NCBI GenBank assembly: GCA_963819735.1
Contig: CAWFXC010000001.1
Span: 1,054,001 to 1,118,000 of the forward strand
Direction: 5' to 3'
DNA: 64,000 nt
Source of the DNA: CAWFXC01 sp963819735
Lineage (GTDB): Bacteria > Actinomycetota > Acidimicrobiia > IMCC26256 > DASPTH01
The notes beneath the pieces were generated by a model that saw only the letters and a list, made by a program, of their open reading frames with translations, did no database searches and had not been told where the DNA came from. Made by a program: the position numbers and the translations under genes. Below, one piece after another: positions 24,951 to 36,786 of this stretch (its first letter is position 1; each line of letters opens with the position of its first letter).

Positions 24951-27674
24951 CTATGTACCCGCAGCCGGGCGCTTCGTCGCCTTCTTCACCGCGCTGGTCT
25001 TCTTCGCCGGCTTGCGGGCCGCCTTCTTCACCGCGGTCTTCTTCACCGCCGACTTCTTCGCAGTGGTCTTCTTCGCCGGACGCTTGGCCGGGCGCTTCCC
25101 GGCCGGGGCACGTGCCGCACGCTCGCGGAGGAGCTCGACGGCTTCCTCGAGCGTGACCGTCTCCGGATCGGTGCCGCGCGGCACCGACGCGTTGACGGTG
25201 CCGTCGGTGATGTACGGACCGAACCGGCCGTCGAGCACCCGCACCGGCGCACCCGATTCGGGGTGCGCACCGAGCTCGGCGAGCGGGGGCTTCGCGACCC
25301 GGCCCCGCCGCTGCTTGGGCTGGGCGAAGATCGCCTGCGCCTCCGCGAGCGTCACGGTGAACAGCTGGTCTTCCGAGCCAAGGCTGCGGCTGTCGGTGCC
25401 CTTCCGCAGGTAGGGGCCGTAGCGCCCGTTCTGCGCGGTGATCTCCTCGCCGTCGGCGTCGGCGCCCACAACCCGCGGCAGCGACAGCAGTGCGAGGGCC
25501 TCGTCGAGTTCGATCGCGTTGGGATCCATCGTCGCGAACAGCGACGCGCGCTTCGGCTTCTCCTTCGAACCGTCGGGGATCTCGCCGAGCTGGACGAACG
25601 GGCCGAACCGGCCGGTGAGCACGAGCACCGACAATCCGGATTCGGGATCGGTGCCGAGCTCGCGGGGCCCGGCCGAACCGCGGGCGAGGATCTCCTCGGC
25701 CTTCTCGGGCGTGAGCTCATCGGGCGCGATGTCAGCGGGGATCGGTGCCTTTTCGTCGCCGCGCTCGATGTTGGCGCCGTTGGGCCACACGCGCACGATG
25801 AGCTCGGTGCCGTTCGCATCGACCCCGACGTGGACCGCGTTGACGTCAGCCTTGTCGATCTTGGCGACGTGATCGTCGGCGACCAGCTCGCGCAACCCGA
25901 TCTGACCGTTGCCGAAGTAGAAGGAGTGGAGCCACTTCTCCGCTTCACCCTCGCCGCGCGCGATCGCGTCGAGCGCTTCCTCCATCGTGGCGGTGAACTC
26001 GTAGTCGATGAGGTGGCTGAAGTAGCGCTCGAGCAACTGCACCTTGGCGAAGGCCGTCCACGTGGGCACCAGCGCGGTGCCCTTCTTGAACACGTACTCA
26101 CGCCGGAGGATGGTCTCGATCACCGACGCGTACGTCGACGGCCGGCCGATCCCGCGGTCTTCCAACTCCTTGACCAGGCTCGCCTCGGTGTAGCGCGCCG
26201 GCGGCTGCGTCGTATGACCCGACGCGTGCAACTCGGCACACGTGACCGACTCGCCCTCCTCGAGCGCGGGCAGGATCGTCTCGCGGTCTTCGAGCTCGGC
26301 TTCGGGATCGTCGGCACCTTCCACGTAGGCGCGGAGATAGCCGGGGAACTCGATCGTGCGGCCGGAGGCCTGGAACGTGGCTTCCTCGTTCGCGGTCGAC
26401 GTAGCGACGAGGCGCAGGGTGACGCGCCGGATGCGCGCATCGGCCATCTGCGATGCCACCGTGCGCTTCCAGATGAGGTCGTAGAGCCGGCGCTCGTCGG
26501 TGCCCTTGAGCTCGCGCGACACGTCGTCGACGGTGCGCATGGCGTCGCCCGCGGGGCGAATCGCCTCGTGCGCCTCCTGCGCGTTCTTCACCTTGCTGCG
26601 GTACTCGCGCGGCTTCTCCGGAAGGTACGCGTCGCCGTACATGGTTGCGATCTGCCGCCGCGCCGCCCGTATTGCCTGCTCCGACAGCGAGGTGGAGTCT
26701 GTACGCATGTAGGTGATGAGCCCACGCTCGTACAGACCCTGGGCGACGTGCATGGTGCGGGCCGAGCTGAACCCGAGCTTGCGGCCGGCCTCCTGCTGGA
26801 GGGTCGACGTGATGAACGGCGCCTTGGGTCGCTCCGTGTGGGCGCGGGTCTCGACCGACGCGACGCGAAACGGCTGATCCTCGAGGCGCGTGGCCAGCGC
26901 CGCCGCGCCCGCTTCGTCGAGGAGGGCGACGTCGGCGTTCGCGTTGAGCTGACCGGTGGCGGCGTCGAAGTCGCGTCCCGACGCGAGGCGCTTGCCGTCG
27001 ACAGTGACGAGCGTGGCGGGGAACCGCGCGTCGTGCGCGTCGAACCGGCCTTCGAGATCCCAGTAGGACCCGCTCCGGAACGCCATCCGGGCGCGCTCGC
27101 GATCCACGACCAGGCGAGTGGCGACGCTCTGCACGCGGCCCGCCGACGTGCCGGGCCCGATGCGGCGGAACGCGACGTTGGAGACCTCGTAGCCGTAAAG
27201 CCGATCGAGGGTACGGCGTCCTTCTTGGGCCTCGACCAGCTTCATGTCGAGATCACGCCAGTTCTCGATCGCCGACGCGATGGCGTCGTTGGTGATCTCG
27301 TGGAACACCATGCGCTTCACCGGCACCCGCGGCTTGAGCACCTCGAGGAGGTGCCACGAGATGGCCTCACCCTCGCGGTCTTCGTCGGTGGCGAGGTAGA
27401 GCTCGCTCGCGTCCTTCAACGCGGCTTTGAGATCGGCGACTACGCGCTTCTTGTCGTCGGGCACCACGTAGACCGGCGCGAAGTGGTCGTCGACATCGAT
27501 GCCGAGCCTTCTCACCTCGGGCTTGGTCACGCTCTTGGGTGCATCCTTCGCCCCGCGGGGGAGGTCGCGGATGTGGCCAACGCTGGCCATCACGGTGTAT
27601 CGGTCGGTCCCGAGGAAGCCCGCGATGGTCTTCGCCTTCGCTCCGGATTCCACGATGACGAGCGGTTTGGCCAC
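24951..27674 (-). CDS. topA: DNA topoisomerase I
   Basis: A 907-residue type IA topoisomerase that relaxes negative supercoils. The TOPRIM domain opens VIVESGAKAKTIAGFLG and carries DEDREGEAISWHL. The catalytic tyrosine is in GLITYMRTDSTSLS. Three C-terminal repeat modules (GRFGPFVQLG, GRYGPYLRKG, GRFGPYITDG) replace zinc fingers, as in mycobacterial enzymes, and the last 60 residues are a Lys/Ala-rich tail that likely grips DNA. The start is GTG. It heads the block topA-MFS-tmk-holB and is divergent from dedA. Confidence 0.97.
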   Translation of the reverse strand: MAKPLVIVESGAKAKTIAGFLGTDRYTVMASVGHIRDLPRGAKDAPKSVTKPEVRRLGIDVDDHFAPVYVVPDDKKRVVADLKAALKDASELYLATDEDREGEAISWHLLEVLKPRVPVKRMVFHEITNDAIASAIENWRDLDMKLVEAQEGRRTLDRLYGYEVSNVAFRRIGPGTSAGRVQSVATRLVVDRERARMAFRSGSYWDLEGRFDAHDARFPATLVTVDGKRLASGRDFDAATGQLNANADVALLDEAGAAALATRLEDQPFRVASVETRAHTERPKAPFITSTLQQEAGRKLGFSSARTMHVAQGLYERGLITYMRTDSTSLSEQAIRAARRQIATMYGDAYLPEKPREYRSKVKNAQEAHEAIRPAGDAMRTVDDVSRELKGTDERRLYDLIWKRTVASQMADARIRRVTLRLVATSTANEEATFQASGRTIEFPGYLRAYVEGADDPEAELEDRETILPALEEGESVTCAELHASGHTTQPPARYTEASLVKELEDRGIGRPSTYASVIETILRREYVFKKGTALVPTWTAFAKVQLLERYFSHLIDYEFTATMEEALDAIARGEGEAEKWLHSFYFGNGQIGLRELVADDHVAKIDKADVNAVHVGVDANGTELIVRVWPNGANIERGDEKAPIPADIAPDELTPEKAEEILARGSAGPRELGTDPESGLSVLVLTGRFGPFVQLGEIPDGSKEKPKRASLFATMDPNAIELDEALALLSLPRVVGADADGEEITAQNGRYGPYLRKGTDSRSLGSEDQLFTVTLAEAQAIFAQPKQRRGRVAKPPLAELGAHPESGAPVRVLDGRFGPYITDGTVNASVPRGTDPETVTLEEAVELLRERAARAPAGKRPAKRPAKKTTAKKSAVKKTAVKKAARKPAKKTSAVKKATKRPAAGT

Positions 27675-27922
27675 GTTTTCCTACGGTTCCTGGGGGGTGA
27701 ACGATTGGTCCGGCGCCGGGCGGGCGACGAGAAATCGCGCGCCCACCGGCTGGTCAGTCTTGTCGGCCGACGGTCCGGTCGAGTGCATCGGCGCGGGAGC
27801 GTGGTGCCACGAAGCGGCCCTGTCAACTCGGAGGGAGGACCGGCGGTGGGCGGGGTGGGGGCGCCGCGGGGGCGGAGATCGGTCCGGAAAGTGCCGGGAG
27901 GCGGCGTCTATCCTGCGCCCCG

Positions 27923-28624
27923 ATGCACCTCCTCGGCACGATTCTCGCGATAAGCCTCGATCCCAAAGAGATCCTCAACTCGCTGAGCCCCTACGGCGAA
28001 ATCGGCCTGATGCTCATCATCTTCGCCGAAACCGGCCTCCTGGTGGGCTTCTTCCTCCCCGGCGACTCGCTGCTGTTCACCGCGGGCATCCTGGCCAACC
28101 AGGGGAAACTCAACCTGGCGGCGGTGCTGATCGGCTGTTTCGCCGCCGCGGTGATCGGCGACCAGGTGGGCTTCACCATCGGCGACCGCCTGGGCCCGCG
28201 GCTCCTGCGCAAGCCCGATTCGCGCCTCTTCAAGCGCGAATACATCGACCGCACCGAGAACTTCTTCGATCAACATGGAGCGAAAACGATCCTGCTCGCG
28301 CGGTTCGTGCCCATCGTGCGCACCTTCGCGCCGGTGGTGGCCGGTGTGGGCAAGATGACGCGTCGCACCTTCGTGAGCTTCAACGTCGTCGGCGCCTTCA
28401 TCTGGGTGTTCGGCGTCACCCTCGCCGGGTACGCGCTTGCCAACGTCATCGGCGACTCGATCGACAAGTACCTTTATCCGTTGATCGCGGTGATCATCCT
28501 GGTGTCGCTGATCCCGCCGTTCCTGGAATGGCGCAAGGCCAAGAAGCAGGGGCCCCGGAACTACACCGAGGCCCAAGCCGAGGCCGAAGCCGCCGGGCTC
28601 CACGACATCGTCGACGAGCCCTGA
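27923..28624 (+). CDS. DedA family membrane protein
   Basis: A 233-residue member of the DedA/VTT family, whose members flip or balance membrane lipids and support proton-motive force. It has the family core ETGLLVGFFLPGDSLLF, GDQVGFTIGDRLG and the arginine/proline motif LARFVPIVRTFAPVVAGVGKM, with hydrophobic segments around them. The lone gene is divergent from topA and is followed by a strong hairpin. Confidence 0.9.
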   Translation: MHLLGTILAISLDPKEILNSLSPYGEIGLMLIIFAETGLLVGFFLPGDSLLFTAGILANQGKLNLAAVLIGCFAAAVIGDQVGFTIGDRLGPRLLRKPDSRLFKREYIDRTENFFDQHGAKTILLARFVPIVRTFAPVVAGVGKMTRRTFVSFNVVGAFIWVFGVTLAGYALANVIGDSIDKYLYPLIAVIILVSLIPPFLEWRKAKKQGPRNYTEAQAEAEAAGLHDIVDEP

Positions 28625-28648
28625 TCCAACCGTGTCGCCCAATAAACG

Positions 28649-28695
28649 AACCTGCGTCGCCAGAGGCCGTATAGGGGCCTCCAACGACGCAGGTT
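28649..28695. terminator. Bidirectional hairpin between convergent genes
   Basis: Perfect 11-base arms AACCTGCGTCG and CGACGCAGGTT enclose a second inner pair GAGGCC/GGCCTC, giving a long interrupted stem. It lies between dedA and the pyrophosphatase gene, whose ends face each other, so it can serve both. There is no T-run, as is common in high-GC actinobacteria. Part of the right arm recurs near 49758. Confidence 0.75.
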
Positions 28696-28720
28696 GGTAG
28701 GAACGAAGCTGGGGTCCGGG

Positions 28721-31117
<2,397 letters not shown>

Positions 31118-31308
31118 GAGGTTCCTTCTCTTGGTTCCTCGCTCCGAACCGGAGATCCGGCCCGCGAGCGTTCGCTCGATTACTGCTCGATCTCGCCCGC
31201 TCGCGGCCGCCGGATCACCGGCTCCAGCGCGTGGGGCCAGAGAAAGCTAGGGGGCCCGATGAGGCTGAGTCCAATCTGTCTCGACGCCGGCGTCGCTTTC
31301 GCCGCCCG

Positions 31309-33150
31309 TCATTCGAGGTGGTACGGCAGCGACGTGACCACGGTGCCCTTGCGGAACAACAGGCGGCCTTTCAGGAGGAGCGCGGTCTGGTTGTGGAGCA
31401 GATTCCCCCACCAGTGCCGCACCACGAACTCGGGCAGGAGCACGGTGATCACGTCGTTCTCCCAGCGGGCGTCCACCTCGTCGACGTAGCGGAGGATCGG
31501 CCGGGTGAGCTCCCGGTAAGGCGAGTAGACGATCTCGAGCGGGACGTCGATGTGGAACTCGTTCCAATGTTGCTCGACCCGTTCCTGCTCCTCGTCGTTG
31601 GACACGACCGTGACCGCGATGAGGTGGCTGGGGTTGAGCGACTGCGCGTACGTGAGCGCCTCGAGCACACCCCGGTGGACGCCGCCCACGAGCACGACAA
31701 AGGTGTGGTTCATGTGGCGCGGCTTGTAGTCGGGGGTGACGCGCAGGCCTTCCGCGACCGTGCGGTAGTGACGCTTGATCGACTTGAAGAGGAACACGAT
31801 GATCGGAATGACGACGAGCGGTACCCACGCCCCGCTCGTGAACTTCGTCGTCGCGACGATGAGCAGCACGATCAGCGTCGCGAACGAGCCGACCGCGTTG
31901 ATCACGATGTTGCGCTTGTAGCCCCGCTCCCGTTCCTTCTGGTGGTGGCGCACCATGCCGGCCTGGGAGAGCGTGAACGAGAGGAACACGCCCACCGCGT
32001 AGAGCGGGATCAACGCGTTCGTCTCACCGCCGAACGCGATGATCAGCGCGCCCGCCGCGGTCGCCAACACCAGCACGCCGTTGGAGAACACCAGACGGTC
32101 GCCACGGTTGGCGAGCTGTCTCGGGAGATAGCCGTCGCGGGCGATGATCGACGAGAGCCGCGGGAAGTCGGCGTACGCGGTGTTCGCCGCGAGTGTGAGG
32201 ATCGCCGCAGTCGAGAACTGCAGCACGACGTACATGAACGTGCCGCTCCCCCACACCGCGGTACCGAGCTGCGACATCACCGTGACCTTGTCGCTCGGGT
32301 ACGGGCCCAGACGGTGGGCGAGGATCTGGACGCCCATGAACAACGTGCCCAGGATCACGCCCATCCAGACGAGCGTGGCCGCCGCGTTCTTCGACTCGGG
32401 GCGGCGGAACGCGGGCACGCCGTTGGAGATGGCTTCCACCCCGGTGAGCGCGACCGCACCCGACGAGAAGCCCTTCAACAGGATGAAGATGGTGAGCTCG
32501 CCACCGATGAGGTTGCCGTCGAAGCCCGAGTCGTTTATATGGTGGATGTCGTGGAGCACGAAGCTCCGGAACAGCCCGTAGGCCACCAGGGCGACGAGCG
32601 CGCCGATGTAGATGTAGGTGGGCACGGCGAAGATGCGGCCCGACTCCTTGATCCCCCGCAGGTTGGCGAGGCTGATGAACGCGATCAGCACCAACCCGAT
32701 GAGCACCCGGTGCTGCTGCAGGTCCTGGAACGCGGGGATCGACACGATCGCGGCGACGCCGGCGGAGATCGACACTGCCACCGTGAGGATGTAGTCGACG
32801 AGCAGTGACGCGCCCGCGATCAGTGACGGGTTCTCACCCAGGTTCTCCCGGCTGACGACGTAGCTGCCACCGCCGCTCGGGTAGGCGAAGATCGTCTGCC
32901 GGTACGACGTGACGACGATCGTGAGCAGCAGCGCGACGGCGATGCCGATCGGGACCAGCTTGCTGAGGCCGAGCGCCAGGCTCGACCCGCCGACCGCGAC
33001 GACGAACAGGATCTCCTCGGTCGCGTACGCCGTCGAGGAGATGGCGTCGGACGAGAAGACCGCGAGCGCGATGGTCTTCGGGATCCGTTGGTGTTCCATC
33101 TCGGTCGTGGCCAACGGCCGCCCGACCAGGACTCGCTTGACGAATGCCAC
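31309..33150 (-). CDS. APC-superfamily permease, possible potassium importer
   Basis: A 613-residue protein with about twelve spans and a soluble C-terminal domain of about 150 residues (from PDYKPRHMNHTFVVLVGGVH). It opens ALAVFSSDAISSTAYATEEI, the usual first span of this APC branch, and has GGGSYVVSRENLG. Layout and length resemble KimA-type potassium importers. It is divergent from two TrkA-type regulatory genes, as Rv2690c is in mycobacteria, which supports potassium over amino acids. The GTG at 33150 with GGGAGG ten bases upstream gives the family's normal N-terminus. The exact substrate is inference. Confidence 0.85.
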   Translation of the reverse strand: MAFVKRVLVGRPLATTEMEHQRIPKTIALAVFSSDAISSTAYATEEILFVVAVGGSSLALGLSKLVPIGIAVALLLTIVVTSYRQTIFAYPSGGGSYVVSRENLGENPSLIAGASLLVDYILTVAVSISAGVAAIVSIPAFQDLQQHRVLIGLVLIAFISLANLRGIKESGRIFAVPTYIYIGALVALVAYGLFRSFVLHDIHHINDSGFDGNLIGGELTIFILLKGFSSGAVALTGVEAISNGVPAFRRPESKNAAATLVWMGVILGTLFMGVQILAHRLGPYPSDKVTVMSQLGTAVWGSGTFMYVVLQFSTAAILTLAANTAYADFPRLSSIIARDGYLPRQLANRGDRLVFSNGVLVLATAAGALIIAFGGETNALIPLYAVGVFLSFTLSQAGMVRHHQKERERGYKRNIVINAVGSFATLIVLLIVATTKFTSGAWVPLVVIPIIVFLFKSIKRHYRTVAEGLRVTPDYKPRHMNHTFVVLVGGVHRGVLEALTYAQSLNPSHLIAVTVVSNDEEQERVEQHWNEFHIDVPLEIVYSPYRELTRPILRYVDEVDARWENDVITVLLPEFVVRHWWGNLLHNQTALLLKGRLLFRKGTVVTSLPYHLE

Positions 33151-33303
33151 GCGTCGGTTGCCTCCCGGACCCGACCCAAACCCCCGGAGCGGACAGTGTG
33201 CCATCCGCGCGAGGAAGGCCCACGATCGGCCTGGCACAAGGCGCGATTCGTCGGCGGGAACGGACACCGGTACGCTCCTTTCCTTCACGTGTCGGAAGGA
33301 GAT

Positions 33304-33977
33304 GACGGTGCATGTCGTCGTCGTCGGATGTGGCCGGGTGGGCAGCGAGCTCGCCATGAGCCTCGAACGCAGCGGCCATTCCGTTGCCGTCATCGACAAG
33401 AACCCGGAAGCCTTCCGCAAGCGCCTCCCCGAGGACTTCGCAGGCCAACGGGTCGTCGGTTTCGGATTCGACCGCGACCACCTCATCGAAGCGGGGATCG
33501 AGCGGGCCGGTGCCGTCGCCGCGGTCACGAGCGGCGACAACTCGAACATCCTGAGCGCCGCGGATCGCGCGAGAGAACTTCGGCATCGAGCGCGTCGTCG
33601 CCCGGATCTACGACCCTCGCCGGGCGCTCATCTACCAGCGCCTCGGCATCCCGACCGTCGCCACCGTGTCGTGGACGACCGACCAGGTGATGCGGCGGCT
33701 GCTCCCCACCGACGAGCAGCCCCACGAGTGGCTCGACCCGAGCGGCAAGGTCTGCCTCGTCGACTATCCGATCCCCACCACCTGGGCCGGCAAGAAGCTC
33801 GCGCCCCTCAGCGAGCCGGGGATGTTCTGGCTCGTCGCGATCACTCGTCTCGGTGCAGCCCAGATCAGCACGGCCAGCGCGATCGGCCAGGACGGTGACA
33901 TCTTGCACTTCGCGGCCGACGTCTCGGCCCTCGAAGCGTTGAGCCAACGCCTGCAACACGGAGAGGAGCACCACTGA
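33304..33977 (+). CDS. TrkA-N potassium regulatory protein (CeoB-like), frame disrupted by one base
   Basis: An NAD-binding regulator of potassium uptake. The start frame gives MTVHVVVVGCGRVGSELAMS and the RCK Rossmann fold to SGDNSNILSA. A single extra base near 33560 (GCC-G-CGGATC) shifts it. The other frame then gives NFGIERVVARIYDPRRALIY and the remainder to the C-terminal TrkA-C part (ISTASAIGQDGDILHFAADV). Removing one base restores about 224 residues, the normal length. Its end overlaps the next gene (TGATG). As with the iron ATPase, an assembly error is as likely as a real mutation. Confidence 0.85.
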
Positions 33978-34651
33978 TGCGCGTCGCCATCGCCGGGGCC
34001 GGCAACGTCGGCCTCTTCATCGCCAGCGACCTGCGCGCCGCCGACCACGAGGTGCTCATCATCGAGCAGAGCCCTGCCGTCGTGAAGCGGGCCCAGGCCC
34101 AGGCCCCTGACGGCGTCGAATGGCACATCGCCGACGCCTGCGAGGTCAACTCCCTGCGGGCGGCCGGGCTCGACACGTGCGACGTCGTCGTCGCCGCGAC
34201 CGGTGACGACGAGGACAACCTCGTGATCTCGCTGCTCGCCAAGCAGGAGTTCGCCGTCCCCCGTGTGATCGCCCGGGTGAACCACCCGAAGAACGAGTGG
34301 CTGTTCAACGAGAACTGGGGCGTCGACCTCTCGGTGTCCACCCCTCACCTCATCACCGCGCTGGTGGAAGAGGCGGTTACGGTTGGTCGACTGGTCCGGA
34401 TCCTCCAGTTCGAAGGCGGTCAGGCCCGGCTCGTGGAGGTCACTCTCGCGGGCAACTCCCCCGTCATCGACCGCGCGCTGCGCGACGTCGACGTCCCGCG
34501 CAACGCGACGATCGTCGCCATCGTGCGCGACGAGCACGTGGTGATGCCGCGCGGCGACTCGGTGTTCGAGGCGGGCGACGAAGTGCTCGCGATGGTCACG
34601 CCGGAGTCGGAGGACGAGGTCCGCCGCATCCTCACCGGCGAAGCCGCCTGA
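33977..34651 (+). CDS. TrkA-N/TrkA-C potassium regulatory protein (CeoC-like)
   Basis: A 224-residue RCK protein with Rossmann motif VAIAGAGNVGLFIASDL, the acidic ribose-binding strand end VLIIEQ, GDDEDNLVISLLAK, and a TrkA-C domain from about residue 140 (ARLVEVTLAGNSPVIDRALR). It binds NAD(H) or ATP at the cytoplasmic face of a potassium channel or importer. It is coupled to the previous TrkA gene by a TGATG overlap. The pair matches ceoB-ceoC of mycobacteria. Confidence 0.93.
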   Translation: MRVAIAGAGNVGLFIASDLRAADHEVLIIEQSPAVVKRAQAQAPDGVEWHIADACEVNSLRAAGLDTCDVVVAATGDDEDNLVISLLAKQEFAVPRVIARVNHPKNEWLFNENWGVDLSVSTPHLITALVEEAVTVGRLVRILQFEGGQARLVEVTLAGNSPVIDRALRDVDVPRNATIVAIVRDEHVVMPRGDSVFEAGDEVLAMVTPESEDEVRRILTGEAA

Positions 34652-34655
34652 TTTC

Positions 34656-35009
34656 TCAGGTCAGCAGCTCGTAGATCGGGTTGAAGACGAGGTAGCGCTT
34701 GCCGTCGCGAGCGGCGACGCCCTGAAACGCAACCTTTCGCCCGGGTGACAACCCTGCGATCTTGCGGCGACCGAGGAACACGCCGACCACTGCGCCGCGC
34801 CCGTCGCTGACGGTGACCTCGAGGGCCGGCGCGCCGGCCCTCGGCACGATGCGCACGGAGCGCACTTCGCCCCCCACGCGCACCCGCTGCCGCGCCTCGA
34901 TGGCGTTCATCGCCTCGAACGAGCGGGCGTCGCAGAACGCCGTGAGCTGCTCACGGTCGAGGTCCTCGACCGGCTTGGTGAGCCGCTCCACCATCTTCTT
35001 GAATGCCAT
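34656..35009 (-). CDS. Small OB-fold nucleic-acid-binding protein
   Basis: A 117-residue protein with a short helical N-terminus and one OB-fold domain (RVRVGGEVRSVRIVP, then GAPALEVTVSDGRGAVVGVFLGR and LSPGRKVAFQGVAARDGK). It is the likely counterpart of Rv2694c, which sits next to ceoBC in mycobacteria, so the placement is conserved. The ATG at 35009 has no Shine-Dalgarno, but a TATATT about 8-13 bases upstream suggests a leaderless message. Function is unknown; it resembles the OB domain of RecG. Confidence 0.8.
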   Translation of the reverse strand: MAFKKMVERLTKPVEDLDREQLTAFCDARSFEAMNAIEARQRVRVGGEVRSVRIVPRAGAPALEVTVSDGRGAVVGVFLGRRKIAGLSPGRKVAFQGVAARDGKRYLVFNPIYELLT

Positions 35010-35113
35010 GGCACAAATATACGAGAGCACTACGCGCGACCGCATCGCGCAGCGAGTGAGCGAGCCCGACGCGCGCTCGATTTCGCAGCTGCGTCTCCTA
35101 ACCTGACGCCGCC

Positions 35114-35827
35114 ATGGACGATTCCCCCTCTCGTCTCGCTCGTCGCGAACAGCATCGCAAGCGGAATCGCATCATCGCCATCGTCGGCGGAATCGTCGTG
35201 GTGGTCGCGGCGGTGATCGCGGTCGTCGTGATCGCCGGCGGCGGTGGCGACTCCAAGTCGGCGTCGACCGCGTCGACCACTGCAGATCATCAGAACTCGG
35301 TCAACCTTCCGCTCGGCCCGGTCACCGCCGACAGCGCCGGCGCCGCCGTGACCGTCACGCCGGATCAGGCGCAACAGATCCTCGGCGTGCTCGGCAAGTA
35401 CGTGCAGGGCGCGACCGTCCAGCCCCTCCGATCCGGCAAGCCGATCACCGCCGATCTCTCGGCCGTGTTCGACCCCGGCACCCTCGCTCGCGCCACCACG
35501 ATCGATCGTGGCGTGGTGCTCGACGAGGGCCTGCCCAAGGTCACCGGCAAGCTCACCGTCGACGCCCAGCCGATCACGATGGTCGGCCTCGGCGACCAGA
35601 CCGGCAAGCTCACGCTCGTCAGCGCCGCGGTACTCCTCGACGTCAACGGCCAGGCCCAGGAGAAGGGCGGGCCGCTCAAGCTGGTCCGGAAGGCCGACTT
35701 CGTCTTCGCGCCCAACGAGTTCGGGGTGTGGCAGGTGACCGCGTACAGCATGGTCGTCACCCGGGCCGGCGCCGGGCTCGACGCCCCGACCACCTCGTCC
35801 ACTTCCACCACGGGGGCCAAGCAATGA
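35114..35827 (+). CDS. Single-span exported protein of unknown function
   Basis: I do not recognise this 237-residue protein. A basic cytoplasmic start (RREQHRKRNR) leads into one hydrophobic span (about 20-41), then a Ser/Thr-rich linker and an extracellular domain of about 160 residues with alternating strands (LGKYVQGATVQPLRSGKPIT; KLTVDAQPITMVGLGDQTG). The tail is Thr/Ser-rich. Its stop overlaps the start of an LCP-family gene (ATGA), so it may take part in the same cell-wall process. Confidence 0.75.
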   Translation: MDDSPSRLARREQHRKRNRIIAIVGGIVVVVAAVIAVVVIAGGGGDSKSASTASTTADHQNSVNLPLGPVTADSAGAAVTVTPDQAQQILGVLGKYVQGATVQPLRSGKPITADLSAVFDPGTLARATTIDRGVVLDEGLPKVTGKLTVDAQPITMVGLGDQTGKLTLVSAAVLLDVNGQAQEKGGPLKLVRKADFVFAPNEFGVWQVTAYSMVVTRAGAGLDAPTTSSTSTTGAKQ

Positions 35828-36786
35828 CCGGCACCACCTGTCCCCGTCGGTCCCGGCGGCGCGCCGTCGTCACCCTCGCCCTGGCCCCGGTCCTCTGCGG
35901 CCTGCTGGCCGCGGGCACGATCGCCACGGCCTGGTTGGTCGCGGGCAGCCCGACCCCGGCCGCCGGTGCGGTGTGGTTCCAGGTGACGAAGCTCGGCACC
36001 GCCCGCGACACCGGCGCCCCCACCGCACCGTTCTTCGTTCTCGTCCTCGGCACCGGCGCCCGGTCCGACGATCCCGCGCTCTCGCCCGACGATCCCGGCC
36101 TCGCCGACGCGATCCACGTGATCGGCGTGAACCCCGCGATGGGCGCGGCCACGCTGCTCGACATCCCGCGCGACACCGAGGGCCCGGGCGGATCCAAGAT
36201 CAACTCGTACATCGTGGCCAACCCGAACGGCGACGAGCTGCGCGCCGAGGCCGACGCGGTGCAGTCGGTGATCGGCGTACCGCTCACCTACGTGATCCGC
36301 GCCAACTTCCCGAACTTCCAACAGATGGTCGACGAGATCGGCGGCATCGACATCAACATCCCAACCGCGATGGACGACGACTTCTCCGGCGCCCACTTCG
36401 CCCCCGGCCCCACACACCTGAACGGCGCGCAGGCGCTCGAGTTCGCCCGTGACCGCCACTCGTTCGACAGCGGCGACCTCACCCGCACGAGCAACCAGGG
36501 ACTCCTCATCATCTCTGCGTTGGAGACCCTCCAGAAGCAGAGCCCGAGCGCAGGCGATACCGTGCATCTCATCGCCACGCTCGGACGTCACGTGAAGCTC
36601 GACGGCATCGGAATCTCCGACCTGTTCCACATGGGATCCCTCGCGCTCACGTTCAACCCGGCGAACATCAAGAACGTGGTACTGCCGGTGGGCGCGTCCG
36701 GAAGCGGCACCAATCTCGTGAAGACCGGCGACGCCGATTCCCTGCTCGCCGACTTCGGTGACGACGGGGTGTTGGAAAGCCATTAG
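35824..36786 (+). CDS. LytR-CpsA-Psr family cell-wall glycopolymer ligase
   Basis: A 320-residue LCP protein, of the family that attaches teichoic acid- or arabinogalactan-like polymers to peptidoglycan. After an N-terminal membrane anchor (VVTLALAPVLCGLLAAGTIA) comes the LCP domain: DAIHVIGVNPAMGAATLLD, the arginine motif DIPRDTEG, SKINSY, MVDEIGGIDINIP, and the phosphate-binding FARDRHSF and DLTRTSNQ. The ATG overlaps the upstream stop. Its end overlaps the start of the helicase gene by about 29 bases. Confidence 0.9.
   Translation: MTGTTCPRRSRRRAVVTLALAPVLCGLLAAGTIATAWLVAGSPTPAAGAVWFQVTKLGTARDTGAPTAPFFVLVLGTGARSDDPALSPDDPGLADAIHVIGVNPAMGAATLLDIPRDTEGPGGSKINSYIVANPNGDELRAEADAVQSVIGVPLTYVIRANFPNFQQMVDEIGGIDINIPTAMDDDFSGAHFAPGPTHLNGAQALEFARDRHSFDSGDLTRTSNQGLLIISALETLQKQSPSAGDTVHLIATLGRHVKLDGIGISDLFHMGSLALTFNPANIKNVVLPVGASGSGTNLVKTGDADSLLADFGDDGVLESH

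Noticed and set aside
25263..27953. Long plus-strand open frame opposite topA
   Set aside because: topA on the minus strand has all its motifs; the opposite frame is low-complexity and lacks any domain.
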